A stretch of 13,567 nucleotides of DNA, from assembly GCA_964444975.1 (NCBI GenBank), contig CAYUJD010000095.1, positions 1 to 13,567 of the forward strand, written 5' to 3'. This document shows positions 7,158 through 13,567 of this stretch, piece after piece. The translations under genes were made by a program, and so were the position numbers. The notes beneath the pieces were generated by a model, which saw only the letters and a program-made list of their open reading frames with translations, searched no databases and had not been told where the DNA came from. The stretch comes from VBAS01 sp964444975 (lineage in GTDB: Bacteria > Bacteroidota > Bacteroidia > Chitinophagales > Chitinophagaceae). Positions within the stretch are counted from its first letter, which is position 1. Each line of letters starts with the position of its first letter.

Positions 7158-7269
7158 TCTCACAGATGTCACGGATTTGCACAGATTTTTTTTGCATTAC
7201 GATTAAAGAAGCAGATCTGGTCTGTGAGAATCACCGCCTGGCTGGACGGGCAGGTGTGTAATCTGTGAG
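7158..7269. repeat. inverted-repeat intergenic element (CTCACAGA family)
   Basis: TCTCACAGA (7158-7166) has its perfect reverse complement at 7221-7229, and CTCACAGAT (7159-7167) has one at 7261-7269, so one left arm can pair with either of two right arms. Between the right arms is a small hairpin, CACCGCC (7232-7238) with GGCAGGTG (7249-7256) and one bulged A. A run of eight T follows CACAGA at 7187-7194. Repeats built on CACAGATT-like units are common between genes in Bacteroidota (general knowledge). It fills most of the 135-nt gap between the TlpA-like and TMEM175 genes and could act as a terminator or mRNA processing site there. Confidence 0.65.
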
Positions 7270-7273
7270 CAAT

Positions 7274-7804
7274 CTATTTTTTAACCAGCTTGTCAATCTC
7301 CGCCTGTAGCTTCTCCTTAATATCATCCGCATAGCCGATGAACACCTGCCTTACGATTCCTTCCTTGTCAATCACCAGGTGAGTTGGAAAATTTTCAACT
7401 CCCAGCGCCGTGATATACTCCAGCGAGGAAGGAATAATATGGTAATCGAAACTGTATTTCTTTAAAAACTTTTTTATCTGTGCATCGGTTTCCGGAGCCG
7501 GGGCAATAAACACAACCGGCTTGTCTTTGTTTTCATTTACCAGTTTATTCAGGTGCGGCATTTCCAGAATACAGGGTTTGCAGGCGGTAAACCAGAAATT
7601 TATAACGATAACCTTTCCTTTCAGGTCATTTGAATTCCATTTTTTATTATCCAGGTCTGCCAGCTTAAATGCCTTGATTGATTTTCCAATCAGGCTTTCC
7701 CGGTAAATTTTAAATTTTTCATCAAAATCCGCTGTGGCCTGGCTATACAATGTAAATGCAACAGCACTACATAATACATAAAGTAAAAAACATTTTCCTT
7801 TCAT
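7274..7804 (-). CDS. TlpA-like thiol-disulfide oxidoreductase, exported
   Basis: A 176-residue thioredoxin-fold protein with an N-terminal signal peptide (hydrophobic 5-20, cleavage near Q22-A23-T24-A25). No lipobox cysteine is evident at the cleavage site, although C12 lies in the hydrophobic core. The active site is C75-K-P-C78 in VINFWFTACKPCILEMP, with the cis-proline at P140 (NFPTHLVID). It is expected to work in the periplasm, reducing or exchanging disulfides. FWFTACKPC is typical of TlpA/ResA-like redoxins in Bacteroidota. The gene starts 12 nt after the stop of the outer-membrane barrel gene, so the two are probably co-transcribed; the barrel has a Cys pair that could be a partner (inference). 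Confidence 0.92.
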   Translation of the reverse strand: MKGKCFLLYVLCSAVAFTLYSQATADFDEKFKIYRESLIGKSIKAFKLADLDNKKWNSNDLKGKVIVINFWFTACKPCILEMPHLNKLVNENKDKPVVFIAPAPETDAQIKKFLKKYSFDYHIIPSSLEYITALGVENFPTHLVIDKEGIVRQVFIGYADDIKEKLQAEIDKLVKK

Positions 7805-7816
7805 CGTGACAGTGGA

Positions 7817-8752
7817 TTAAAAGCTAAACTGGTATTCAAGTGATGCAACAAATTTTCTCGTCAACCCATCAGGCCGTTGTTCACGTACAATAAATGGTGT
7901 GCCGAGGGAAAGTTCAAAGCCACTTCCGTTTTTCAGGCGGTAGTCAAAAAACACATTGCCGTTTAATGTAAGGCCGTTGGAATTGAAGATGGCCCGGCGG
8001 TTCTTATTGGCATCTTCATAGGTATCGTTGCCCAGGTGATAAATTCCCAATAAGCTCGGTCGAATTGAAAACCGTTTATCCGTTTTAAAATTGTACGATA
8101 CCCTGCCCACCAGGTCGCCTTTCCGTTCAAACGCATTGGAAGGCCAGTACAGCGGCGCCAGCGGTTCATTGGGATAATCGCTTGCCAGGAATTTGTTTTC
8201 ATTTCTTGCTTTCAGCGGTTGCTGCAGGGCCAGCGTGGCGCCAAAATTTTTACGGGTGTAGTTCAGGGCAAGCACCAGGTCTATGGTGCCGAGGCTGGTC
8301 TGGTAAGGCATCGGCAGGTGAATCCCGTTTTCCACAATATCGGCGCCGTCAAAGGGCAGCTTCACACCCACCACAAAAGATTTCTGCCATTTGTTTTTTA
8401 TATCAAAAGCATGATTGAAGGAAAGAAACACATCACCGGGACCGGATGTGTTCGCCAGTTCACCGCTGATGGCGGCATAATTCAGCTTTGCAGTTACCGA
8501 TGATCTGACCGAAAGTGTTCTTGTGTATTCGGCATACAGGGTATAGTTATTGGTACTGCGTTCCCCAATGCCATAGCCAAAGCCGACGGATAAATCGTTT
8601 TTCGACCCTTCTTTTGATTCATGGCCTTCCGCATTGTTTTTTATGGAATGAATAGTGCACACGCCGGCATCGCTGCAGCCCTGCGCATCCAGGTTTGTTG
8701 CAGTCAAAAAGCAAGCAACTAAAAGCAGGATTAACTGGACTATTTTTTTCAT
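7817..8752 (-). CDS. predicted outer-membrane beta-barrel with N-terminal CX5C
   Basis: A 311-residue exported protein. The signal peptide (1-23, LDA before Q24) is followed by the mature N-terminus QGCSDAGVC, with cysteines C26 and C32. From about residue 52 onward, short amphipathic strands alternate with Gly/Asn turns and the chain ends in YQFSF, a C-terminal aromatic sorting signal for barrel insertion. It resembles Bacteroidota proteins annotated loosely as transporters or hypothetical proteins; I cannot name a substrate. It has no TonB plug or carboxypeptidase-like domain, so it is not a SusC-type receptor. Its neighbours are the exported VOC protein upstream (59-nt gap) and the TlpA-like protein downstream (12 nt). 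Confidence 0.85.
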   Translation of the reverse strand: MKKIVQLILLLVACFLTATNLDAQGCSDAGVCTIHSIKNNAEGHESKEGSKNDLSVGFGYGIGERSTNNYTLYAEYTRTLSVRSSVTAKLNYAAISGELANTSGPGDVFLSFNHAFDIKNKWQKSFVVGVKLPFDGADIVENGIHLPMPYQTSLGTIDLVLALNYTRKNFGATLALQQPLKARNENKFLASDYPNEPLAPLYWPSNAFERKGDLVGRVSYNFKTDKRFSIRPSLLGIYHLGNDTYEDANKNRRAIFNSNGLTLNGNVFFDYRLKNGSGFELSLGTPFIVREQRPDGLTRKFVASLEYQFSF

Positions 8753-8811
8753 ATCGCTGGTTTAATCATTATATACAGAAATTTCAAAGGCTCAGATTTT
8801 ATATAACCATT

Positions 8812-9840
8812 TCAATTACTCCCCTTTAGACCTTGGGGCAGGAATTCTTTTATCAGCATGGCATGCCCGTCCGGGTCACGGATGAGGAAAGATTTGGCAT
8901 GCCTGTTTCCCGGTTGATGATGAACCAATTCTTTTGAAATGAATTTTACACCGGCTGCATTCAGCTTTGCGAACAGTTTTTCGGCGTCATTTACAATCAG
9001 TGTTGTTTGCCAGTGCCAGATATCATCCGCCCGGGAATCGGCAGGGTAGGGCCTGCCCGGACCGGGATGGATATATTGAAGAAATTCAATTCCGGGGCCA
9101 GCTGCTGCACGGTAGCCGGTAATGTGCAGCGATGCACCTTCTACATTGTTCAGGTGCTCCTGCTCAGTTCCTTTGTTCCAGCTGTCGCCTTTTCGTTCTA
9201 TGCCAAGAAGATTCATATAAAAATGGTGACTGTGCTCCGTACTGCTTACACCAATTGCTGTGTGGTCAATGCCGAGAAATATTTTACCATTACTGTTCTG
9301 CCATTTTTCAAGGCCTTTTCCTTTCGGGAAATAAATCAGTTCGAGATTATGATTATCGGGGTCATGAAAATAAAAAGCCTTAATGCCTTCAGCAGCCGGG
9401 ATGGATTTGGGCAATGTTTGCGGAGCCGTGGACACATGCTCTACGTTAAATTTTTTCACGTGCCGGTAGGCTTTTTCCATATCGCTCACCACGATGGCAA
9501 TGTGCTGAAAAAACAGATCGTTACTCTTTGCATCTTCAGGTATGCTGCGGCCGCCGGTGGTCAGGTAATCAGTGAGCTCAATAAATTCATCACCCAGCTG
9601 CAGCTTCACCACACGTATATTCAACCCGAACACGCCCTGCAGTTTTTCCCAGCTCTTACCATTGTATTCGTTATCACTTATTTTTTTAAAACCCAGCACT
9701 TCGGTGTAAAACTTCAGCGAACGGTCCATGTCTTTTACCGTAATGCCGATGGATTCCACCTTTGTTACCTGTGAAAATGCAATGACAGAATGCAACAGTA
9801 ACGGCAGCATCAGCCAGGAATAAAATGTAATTCTTCTCAT
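8812..9840 (-). CDS. exported tandem VOC (glyoxalase/dioxygenase-fold) protein
   Basis: A 342-residue protein with a signal peptide (1-23, cleavage near A21-F-S-Q24) and two VOC domains. Each domain is a pair of beta-alpha-beta-beta-beta modules: one at about 26-172 (modules begin VESIGITVKDMDRSLKFY and QHIAIVVSDMEKAY), one at about 189-333 (GIDHTAIGVSSTEHSHHFY and WQTTLIVNDAEKLF). Possible metal ligands are E88, H113 and E167 in domain 1 and H193 and E252 in domain 2. The first module lacks the usual His on its first strand and the last module lacks the usual terminal Glu, so either site may be degenerate. VOC members include glyoxalase I, extradiol dioxygenases and resistance proteins; activity is undetermined. 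Its ATG overlaps the aquaporin stop (ATGA). Confidence 0.88.
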   Translation of the reverse strand: MRRITFYSWLMLPLLLHSVIAFSQVTKVESIGITVKDMDRSLKFYTEVLGFKKISDNEYNGKSWEKLQGVFGLNIRVVKLQLGDEFIELTDYLTTGGRSIPEDAKSNDLFFQHIAIVVSDMEKAYRHVKKFNVEHVSTAPQTLPKSIPAAEGIKAFYFHDPDNHNLELIYFPKGKGLEKWQNSNGKIFLGIDHTAIGVSSTEHSHHFYMNLLGIERKGDSWNKGTEQEHLNNVEGASLHITGYRAAAGPGIEFLQYIHPGPGRPYPADSRADDIWHWQTTLIVNDAEKLFAKLNAAGVKFISKELVHHQPGNRHAKSFLIRDPDGHAMLIKEFLPQGLKGSN

Positions 9841-10700
9841 AACATAAATTCTAATGGTTCCAGCAAAGTATTTTTTGAATTATTACTTTTTAAATGTGTA
9901 TTTGGATAATGATTGTTCACTTTATTTTTCTGAATAAGCAAATAAAACCCGGCAGCAAGCAGCATGCCTGCAAACGGTATGAAAAGGTAAATCCAGAAAG
10001 CCGTCCAGGTACCGGCCGGCAAGGCACTGGCAAATGATCGGGCAGGGTTCATTCCGAACCCGGATACCGGACCAGCCACAATCACCCAGGTACATACCAG
10101 GCATCCGGCAAATATTCTGGTAAAATTTTTCAGCTTGTTGTGATTTGAAGTAAACAGCACCATACTCATGGTGATGAATGCAATCAGCAGTTCGGTAACC
10201 AGTACCCAGGCAGTACTATCTGTACCCGGAACAGTAACTGCTGAATTCACAGGCGGGTCAATGAGCATAGGGCCCATCAGCCATTGCATAAGGTAAACCG
10301 CAGCAGTACCGCCAAGGAATTGCGCAAGCACAAAAAACAGTACATCGTAACGGCACATTTTACCCAGTACCAGAAAGGTAAATGAAACGGCCGGGTTGAT
10401 GTGCGAGCCGCTGGGCGCCGTCCAGGGTGAGTAAAAAATGAATAAGGCCGTTGCTCCCATGGCTATACCCATGAAAACATTTTTCAGCATAAAGCCCGGT
10501 ATGGCACTGTGCCAGGAACTTTTTTCTGAAAACAGCATGGCACTGAAAAAGCAGGCTGAAACCATGAAGATGGCAAGCCCCAGAGCCTCCTGCAGGTAAT
10601 GTTTCCAGTTTTGCCGGAATGCTGCTTTCATTTGCTTCATCCCGCTGCTGCCGCTGAATACCTGTATGGGCATTACTCTCATAATGCAAAGAGACAACAT
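9837..10700 (-). CDS. aquaporin-type MIP channel
   Basis: An inner-membrane channel of up to 287 residues with six helices and two half-helices. Both NPA boxes are intact: S-H-I-N102-P-A-V and G-M-N218-P-A-R221-S (numbered from ATG 10700). The Arg after the second NPA forms the selectivity filter. NPARS rather than NPARD argues for a water-type channel rather than a GlpF-type glycerol facilitator. The C-terminal tail (about 260-287) is polar and Asn-rich. The start is uncertain: ATG 10700, 10682, 10673 or 10640 (M21) would all work, and 10640 gives the most family-like N-terminus. The gene ends in an ATGA overlap with the VOC gene, indicating translational coupling. Confidence 0.9.
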   Translation of the reverse strand: MLSLCIMRVMPIQVFSGSSGMKQMKAAFRQNWKHYLQEALGLAIFMVSACFFSAMLFSEKSSWHSAIPGFMLKNVFMGIAMGATALFIFYSPWTAPSGSHINPAVSFTFLVLGKMCRYDVLFFVLAQFLGGTAAVYLMQWLMGPMLIDPPVNSAVTVPGTDSTAWVLVTELLIAFITMSMVLFTSNHNKLKNFTRIFAGCLVCTWVIVAGPVSGFGMNPARSFASALPAGTWTAFWIYLFIPFAGMLLAAGFYLLIQKNKVNNHYPNTHLKSNNSKNTLLEPLEFML

Positions 10701-10731
10701 GATGAAAAGAGTACCTGTCGGGTGAAAGACG

Positions 10732-11067
10732 TTAGGCCGGAGATTTTGAATGCTTCAGTTCTTTTTCGAGAAAAAAATTCAATGCGGTACGAATCGTTGC
10801 AATAGCCGCGAGTTTACCAATCTCATCCCAGGAGGGTGCCACAGCGGTGGCAAGTACATCGGCGCCTAATAAAAGTTCTAATGAAACAGCCACAGCGCTT
10901 CCAAACTGCACTCTTGCCTCCATGGCGGATAAGCCGCTTTTTGTTTTTGTTACCGACTGAAAATATTCAATGATTAGGCGGATTAGCGCTGCTGCTATTA
11001 CCGCTGCCGCTATTATTTCCAGGCCATGACTGATATAGACTGTTATCGTCTTTGCTATTTCTTCCAT
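10732..11067 (-). CDS. DUF1622 family small membrane protein
   Basis: A 111-residue inner-membrane protein. Hydrophobic segments lie at about 15-35 (LEIIAAAVIAAALIRLII) and 55-75, and a third weaker one near 85-100. The block VSLELLLGADVLATAVAPSWDEIGKLAAIATIRTALNFFLEKEL is the DUF1622 hallmark. No biochemical function is known to me. It begins 8 nt after the CPBP protease stop and ends 31 nt before the longest aquaporin start, so it sits inside the operon. The charged C-terminus (KELKHSKSPA) is probably cytoplasmic. Confidence 0.9.
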   Translation of the reverse strand: MEEIAKTITVYISHGLEIIAAAVIAAALIRLIIEYFQSVTKTKSGLSAMEARVQFGSAVAVSLELLLGADVLATAVAPSWDEIGKLAAIATIRTALNFFLEKELKHSKSPA

Positions 11068-11075
11068 TTATATTT

Positions 11076-11786
11076 TCATTTCATCAGTAAACCAAATGAT
11101 GCTAAAGCGCCAATTACGTTCAATGCACAATGCGTGTAAATACCGACCCGGAGATCTTTTGTTTTCCAAACCAGCCAGCTCATGGGTAATAAAGAAATAA
11201 TCAGCGTTAAATAAATATAGGGTTGCCAGAAATGATAGAGTGAAAACAATACCGCATTTAATATAAATGCCCATTTGCCCCATGCTGCCATGCGTGGTAA
11301 TAAATATCCGCGGAAATAATATTCCTCAACAAGGGGCGCTAAGATTCCGTTTAGCAATAAATTAAGAATTAATGTGAGCAGGATTGCCTGCTTGCTGTAT
11401 CCTGTAAAATCCTGCACGGTGTACCAATCGGGCAGCCAGTTGAAAAGTTTTTTTGTAATGATCTCATTCAATGGTTGTGTTGCTCCCCATATAAGAAATG
11501 CAAAAACAACAAGGCCGGAAACAAATAGTATTAATTTTCCGGTTGGCAATTTTTGGTTGAAGCCATTTAACTCTTTAATAGAATTTTTATGCCCGGCTTT
11601 TGCCGCTTTAATTAAATGCAAAAGCAAAAGCGGTACAGCGGCAATCGCTATTACAATCAATAAGCTGAATTGCGGCGGCAGATTATACTTTAATAACAGG
11701 GGAGCCAGCGCAGCAAAACAGGCTGTAATGATAATACCCGGATACAGATGGTAAAGAGCCGATCTTGTTCCACTTAGTTGTTGCAT
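11076..11786 (-). CDS. CPBP-family intramembrane metalloprotease (Rce1/Abi-like)
   Basis: A 236-residue polytopic membrane protein. The three CPBP motifs are present: E154-E155-x3-R159 (VEEYYFRGYLLPR), F181-x3-H185 (FSLYHFWQP) and H219-x3-N223 (HCALNVIG). These residues form the catalytic site in the Rce1 homologue of Methanococcus, so the protein is probably an active glutamate-dependent intramembrane protease. Hydrophobic segments near 15-32, 40-60, 85-102, 132-150, 172-185 and 190-206 support 6-8 helices. Bacterial members are linked to bacteriocin self-immunity or membrane-protein processing; no peptide toxin gene is visible here. The start is 4 nt after the GMC oxidoreductase stop and the end 8 nt before DUF1622. 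Confidence 0.9.
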   Translation of the reverse strand: MQQLSGTRSALYHLYPGIIITACFAALAPLLLKYNLPPQFSLLIVIAIAAVPLLLLHLIKAAKAGHKNSIKELNGFNQKLPTGKLILFVSGLVVFAFLIWGATQPLNEIITKKLFNWLPDWYTVQDFTGYSKQAILLTLILNLLLNGILAPLVEEYYFRGYLLPRMAAWGKWAFILNAVLFSLYHFWQPYIYLTLIISLLPMSWLVWKTKDLRVGIYTHCALNVIGALASFGLLMK

Positions 11787-11790
11787 ATGC

Positions 11791-13374
11791 TTATGGCACC
11801 TCTATCATTTCATTTTTATTAATCGTAGTCATTTTAAAAATATCACTTATCAAATGATCGCCGACCCGTAGTGTATTCGCTGCAATCGTCAGTGCCGGAT
11901 TAAATGCGCCACAACTGGGAAAGAAGCTGGCATCCACCACATACACATTTTCCAAATCATGTGTTTTGCAATTCAAATCCAGCACCGATGTTTTGGGGTT
12001 ACTGCCAAAACGCAGCGTGCCGTTCTGGTGGCTCATGCCGCTTACATCCAGGTCGTAGCCGCCCCATTTCACATCTTTATAATCCGCATCCAGCTCACCC
12101 AGCTTTACAAAAATTTCTTTCAGCTTGTTTTTGAGTTTTTCGTACGCCGTATAGTTGGTACGGGTATAATTTACTTTTATGGTTCCATCCTTGCGCAGCG
12201 TTACCCGGTTTTCCGGTGAAGGCAAATCTTCAGCCGTAAGCCAGAAATCAATACTCATTTCTTTCAGCTCAGCATAAGTTTTACCAGGAAACAAAGTTTC
12301 ACCCATCCACAAGATCGTATCTGCATCATTTCGTCCCATCAGCTGTATTTCACCAAGGGGGAATTCACTGTCGTCAGCGCCGTGATAGAAATCGGCAATA
12401 CCCAGGCTCTTCTGAAACACACAGTCATTTTTCTTTTTGGTAAATGCGACAAGGCAACCGTTGTGATGGAGCATCAGGTTACGGCCAACCTGGCCGGAGG
12501 AGTTAGCTAGTCCGGTTGTGTGCATATCGTTTGCACTGCGCAAAAACAGGGCGGCACTGTTCACGGCACCGCAGGCTACAATAAAAATATCGGCGCTGAA
12601 TTTTATTTTTTCACCGTTGACTATGGCTACTGCTTCGGTCACTTTATCACCGGAAGAATTTGTCAGCAGTTTTTCCACGTAAGCATACGGCATCAGCGTT
12701 ACGTTTTTGTTTTTCAGTGCCGGGCGCAGGCACATCACCTGCCCGTCGGCTTTGCTGTCGGTGAGGTCAGGAAAACCGTCAAAATTCTCCAGCACTACCG
12801 GCGATTCGGTAGTAGTATAATCCTGCGGCAGCTTCACACCCATCGGCAAGGGAAAAGGACGCAAACCAAGCCGGCGCATCTTATTTTCCAGGTCCTGGAT
12901 TAAAGGTTCATAGGCCAGTGGCGGCAGCGGGTATTCAGCGTTGGCAAAAGGTTCGCTCGGGTCAATGCCGCGTTTGCCATGCACGCTGTAAAGTTTTTCG
13001 GCCTGCTCATAATAGTTTTCATACACGTCGTATTTCAGCGGCCAGGCAGGAGAAATACCGCCGTAATGTTTTACTTCTTCAAAATCGCTTTCGCGGAAGC
13101 GGAACAGGGCCGCGCCATAAAACTTGCTGTTGCCACCCACATTGTAATGGATAAAAGGTTTGAACGGTTTATCATCCTTATCATACCAATCTTCTTTCGG
13201 GCGGTAGCGGCCAAGGGTTACCACTTCATGCGGGTCCCAGTTTTGTTTTTCTTTGGGCACAAAGCCTCCTCTTTCCAAAATAAGAATCCGTTTGCCGGTC
13301 GGTGCAAGTTTATAAGCCATGGTACTGCCGCCGCTGCCGGTGCCGATGATGATAATGTCGTAATGATTGGTCAT
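11791..13374 (-). CDS. GMC-family FAD-dependent oxidoreductase
   Basis: A 527-residue flavoprotein of the glucose-methanol-choline family, which oxidises alcohols using FAD. The N-terminal dinucleotide fold has IIIIGTGSGGS (G11-x-G13-x-x-G16) with E34-R35 at the end of strand 2. The FAD-binding block YNVGGNSKFYGAALFR follows near residue 80. The C-terminus carries the catalytic pair H449 (SHQNGTLRFG) and N492 (GAFNPALTIAANTLR), 43 residues apart as in glucose oxidase. No signal peptide, so cytoplasmic. I chose ATG 13374; an in-frame TTG at 13395 adds only 7 residues. First gene of the seven-gene unit, 4 nt before the CPBP protease gene. The substrate, and whether O2 or another acceptor is used, cannot be read from the sequence. 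Confidence 0.92.
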   Translation of the reverse strand: MTNHYDIIIIGTGSGGSTMAYKLAPTGKRILILERGGFVPKEKQNWDPHEVVTLGRYRPKEDWYDKDDKPFKPFIHYNVGGNSKFYGAALFRFRESDFEEVKHYGGISPAWPLKYDVYENYYEQAEKLYSVHGKRGIDPSEPFANAEYPLPPLAYEPLIQDLENKMRRLGLRPFPLPMGVKLPQDYTTTESPVVLENFDGFPDLTDSKADGQVMCLRPALKNKNVTLMPYAYVEKLLTNSSGDKVTEAVAIVNGEKIKFSADIFIVACGAVNSAALFLRSANDMHTTGLANSSGQVGRNLMLHHNGCLVAFTKKKNDCVFQKSLGIADFYHGADDSEFPLGEIQLMGRNDADTILWMGETLFPGKTYAELKEMSIDFWLTAEDLPSPENRVTLRKDGTIKVNYTRTNYTAYEKLKNKLKEIFVKLGELDADYKDVKWGGYDLDVSGMSHQNGTLRFGSNPKTSVLDLNCKTHDLENVYVVDASFFPSCGAFNPALTIAANTLRVGDHLISDIFKMTTINKNEMIEVP

Positions 13375-13475
13375 GATTGAATAGTTCAGCTGCAAAGAGA
13401 AATCAATTACGCATCAGGGGCTGTCGGGTGGATGACGGAGGGATGAATATGATTATGGTGTCGGCTGTTTTACTA

Positions 13476-13520
13476 CTATTAAGCTTTCGTTGCGTCGCAC
13501 TCTTGTACGTCAGGTAATTC
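13476..13520. repeat. 45-bp direct repeat, right copy
   Basis: Same-orientation copy of 11-55, with 40 of 45 identical positions and a perfect 24-base core at 13488-13511. It lies in the 193-nt stretch upstream of the GMC oxidoreductase, about 100 nt from that gene's ATG. The remaining bases of this stretch (13375-13475 and 13521-13567) show no gene, RNA or convincing promoter; a TCTCTTTG on the minus strand (13393-13400) is one mismatch from a Bacteroidota -7 element but has no -33 partner. Confidence 0.85.
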
Positions 13521-13567
13521 CTCTAAAAGTTTCATAGGGTCTCAATGCTTTTTCTTCATTCAAAAAG

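Noticed and set aside
9007..9774. A 255-codon open frame on the plus strand opposite the VOC gene
   Set aside because: It lies entirely antisense to a well-supported gene, and its product has no recognisable domain or compositional sense; it is a mirror of the coding pattern on the other strand.
11076..11786. Bacteriocin or abortive-infection immunity system based on the CPBP protease
   Set aside because: No small toxin peptide with a leader, no peptide transporter and no modification enzyme is encoded nearby.
10685..13400. The 10-mer TGCAAAGAGA (minus strand TCTCTTTGCA) near the starts of both the aquaporin (10685-10694) and the GMC oxidoreductase (13391-13400)
   Set aside because: It resembles a -7 element with one mismatch, but neither copy has a -33 partner at the right spacing, and two copies of a 10-mer in 13.5 kb could be chance.
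11..13520. Composite transposon or genomic island bounded by the direct repeats
   Set aside because: No transposase, integrase, tRNA attachment site, inverted terminal repeat or shift in base composition is visible between the repeats; the genes look like ordinary chromosomal genes.

Overview
The window looks like a piece of chromosome from a Bacteroidota bacterium, most likely in or near the Chitinophagaceae. The phylum call rests on several observations: the protein families present (glycogen-debranching GDE, DUF2490, TlpA-type thiol proteins, outer-membrane barrels), signal peptides ending in S-Q or A-Q, A/T-rich leaders mostly without a Shine-Dalgarno sequence, and intergenic repeats of a kind common in this phylum. 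The family-level guess is weaker. I see 15 protein-coding genes, all apparently intact, packed with short gaps. I see no tRNA, rRNA, CRISPR array, transposase, integrase or phage gene. No gene-free stretch exceeds 300 bases. The longest are the left end (1-180), the right end (13375-13567), 2936-3079, 7139-7273 and 4984-5097; the ends and 7139-7273 hold repeats.

Left part, plus strand (181-4983). A cytoplasmic amylo-alpha-1,6-glucosidase of the bacterial/archaeal GDE type is followed after 7 nt by a DUF2490 outer-membrane protein. After a possible promoter comes an AhpD-like peroxidase/decarboxylase-fold protein. A hairpin follows it, then a DUF1348 (NTF2-like) protein and an AraC-family regulator 9 nt further on. 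The last three look like a small redox or stress module with its own regulator.

Middle, minus strand (7138 down to 5098). A TMEM175-type potassium channel subunit, a true nitrilase with an intact Glu-Lys-Cys triad, and a DUF1801 protein form a tight three-gene unit. It converges on the AraC gene.

Right part, minus strand (13374 down to 7274). Seven genes run in one direction with gaps of 4, 8, 31, -4, 59 and 12 nt. They encode a GMC-family FAD oxidoreductase, a CPBP membrane protease, a DUF1622 membrane protein, an aquaporin, an exported two-domain VOC (glyoxalase-fold) protein translationally coupled to the aquaporin, an outer-membrane barrel with a CX5C pair at its mature N-terminus, and a TlpA-like thiol-disulfide protein. 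The mix of oxidase, water channel, exported VOC protein, barrel and thiol redox protein suggests an envelope-linked redox or detoxification unit, but that is inference.

The most distinctive non-coding features are three repeats. A 45-bp direct repeat (40/45 identical) sits near both ends of the window and brackets the whole gene set. A structure at 72-164 carries four CGCAAAG heptamers in paired inverted orientation just upstream of the debranching gene. An inverted-repeat element lies at 7158-7269 between the two minus-strand operons. I found no clear evidence of a wholly new defence or mobile system.
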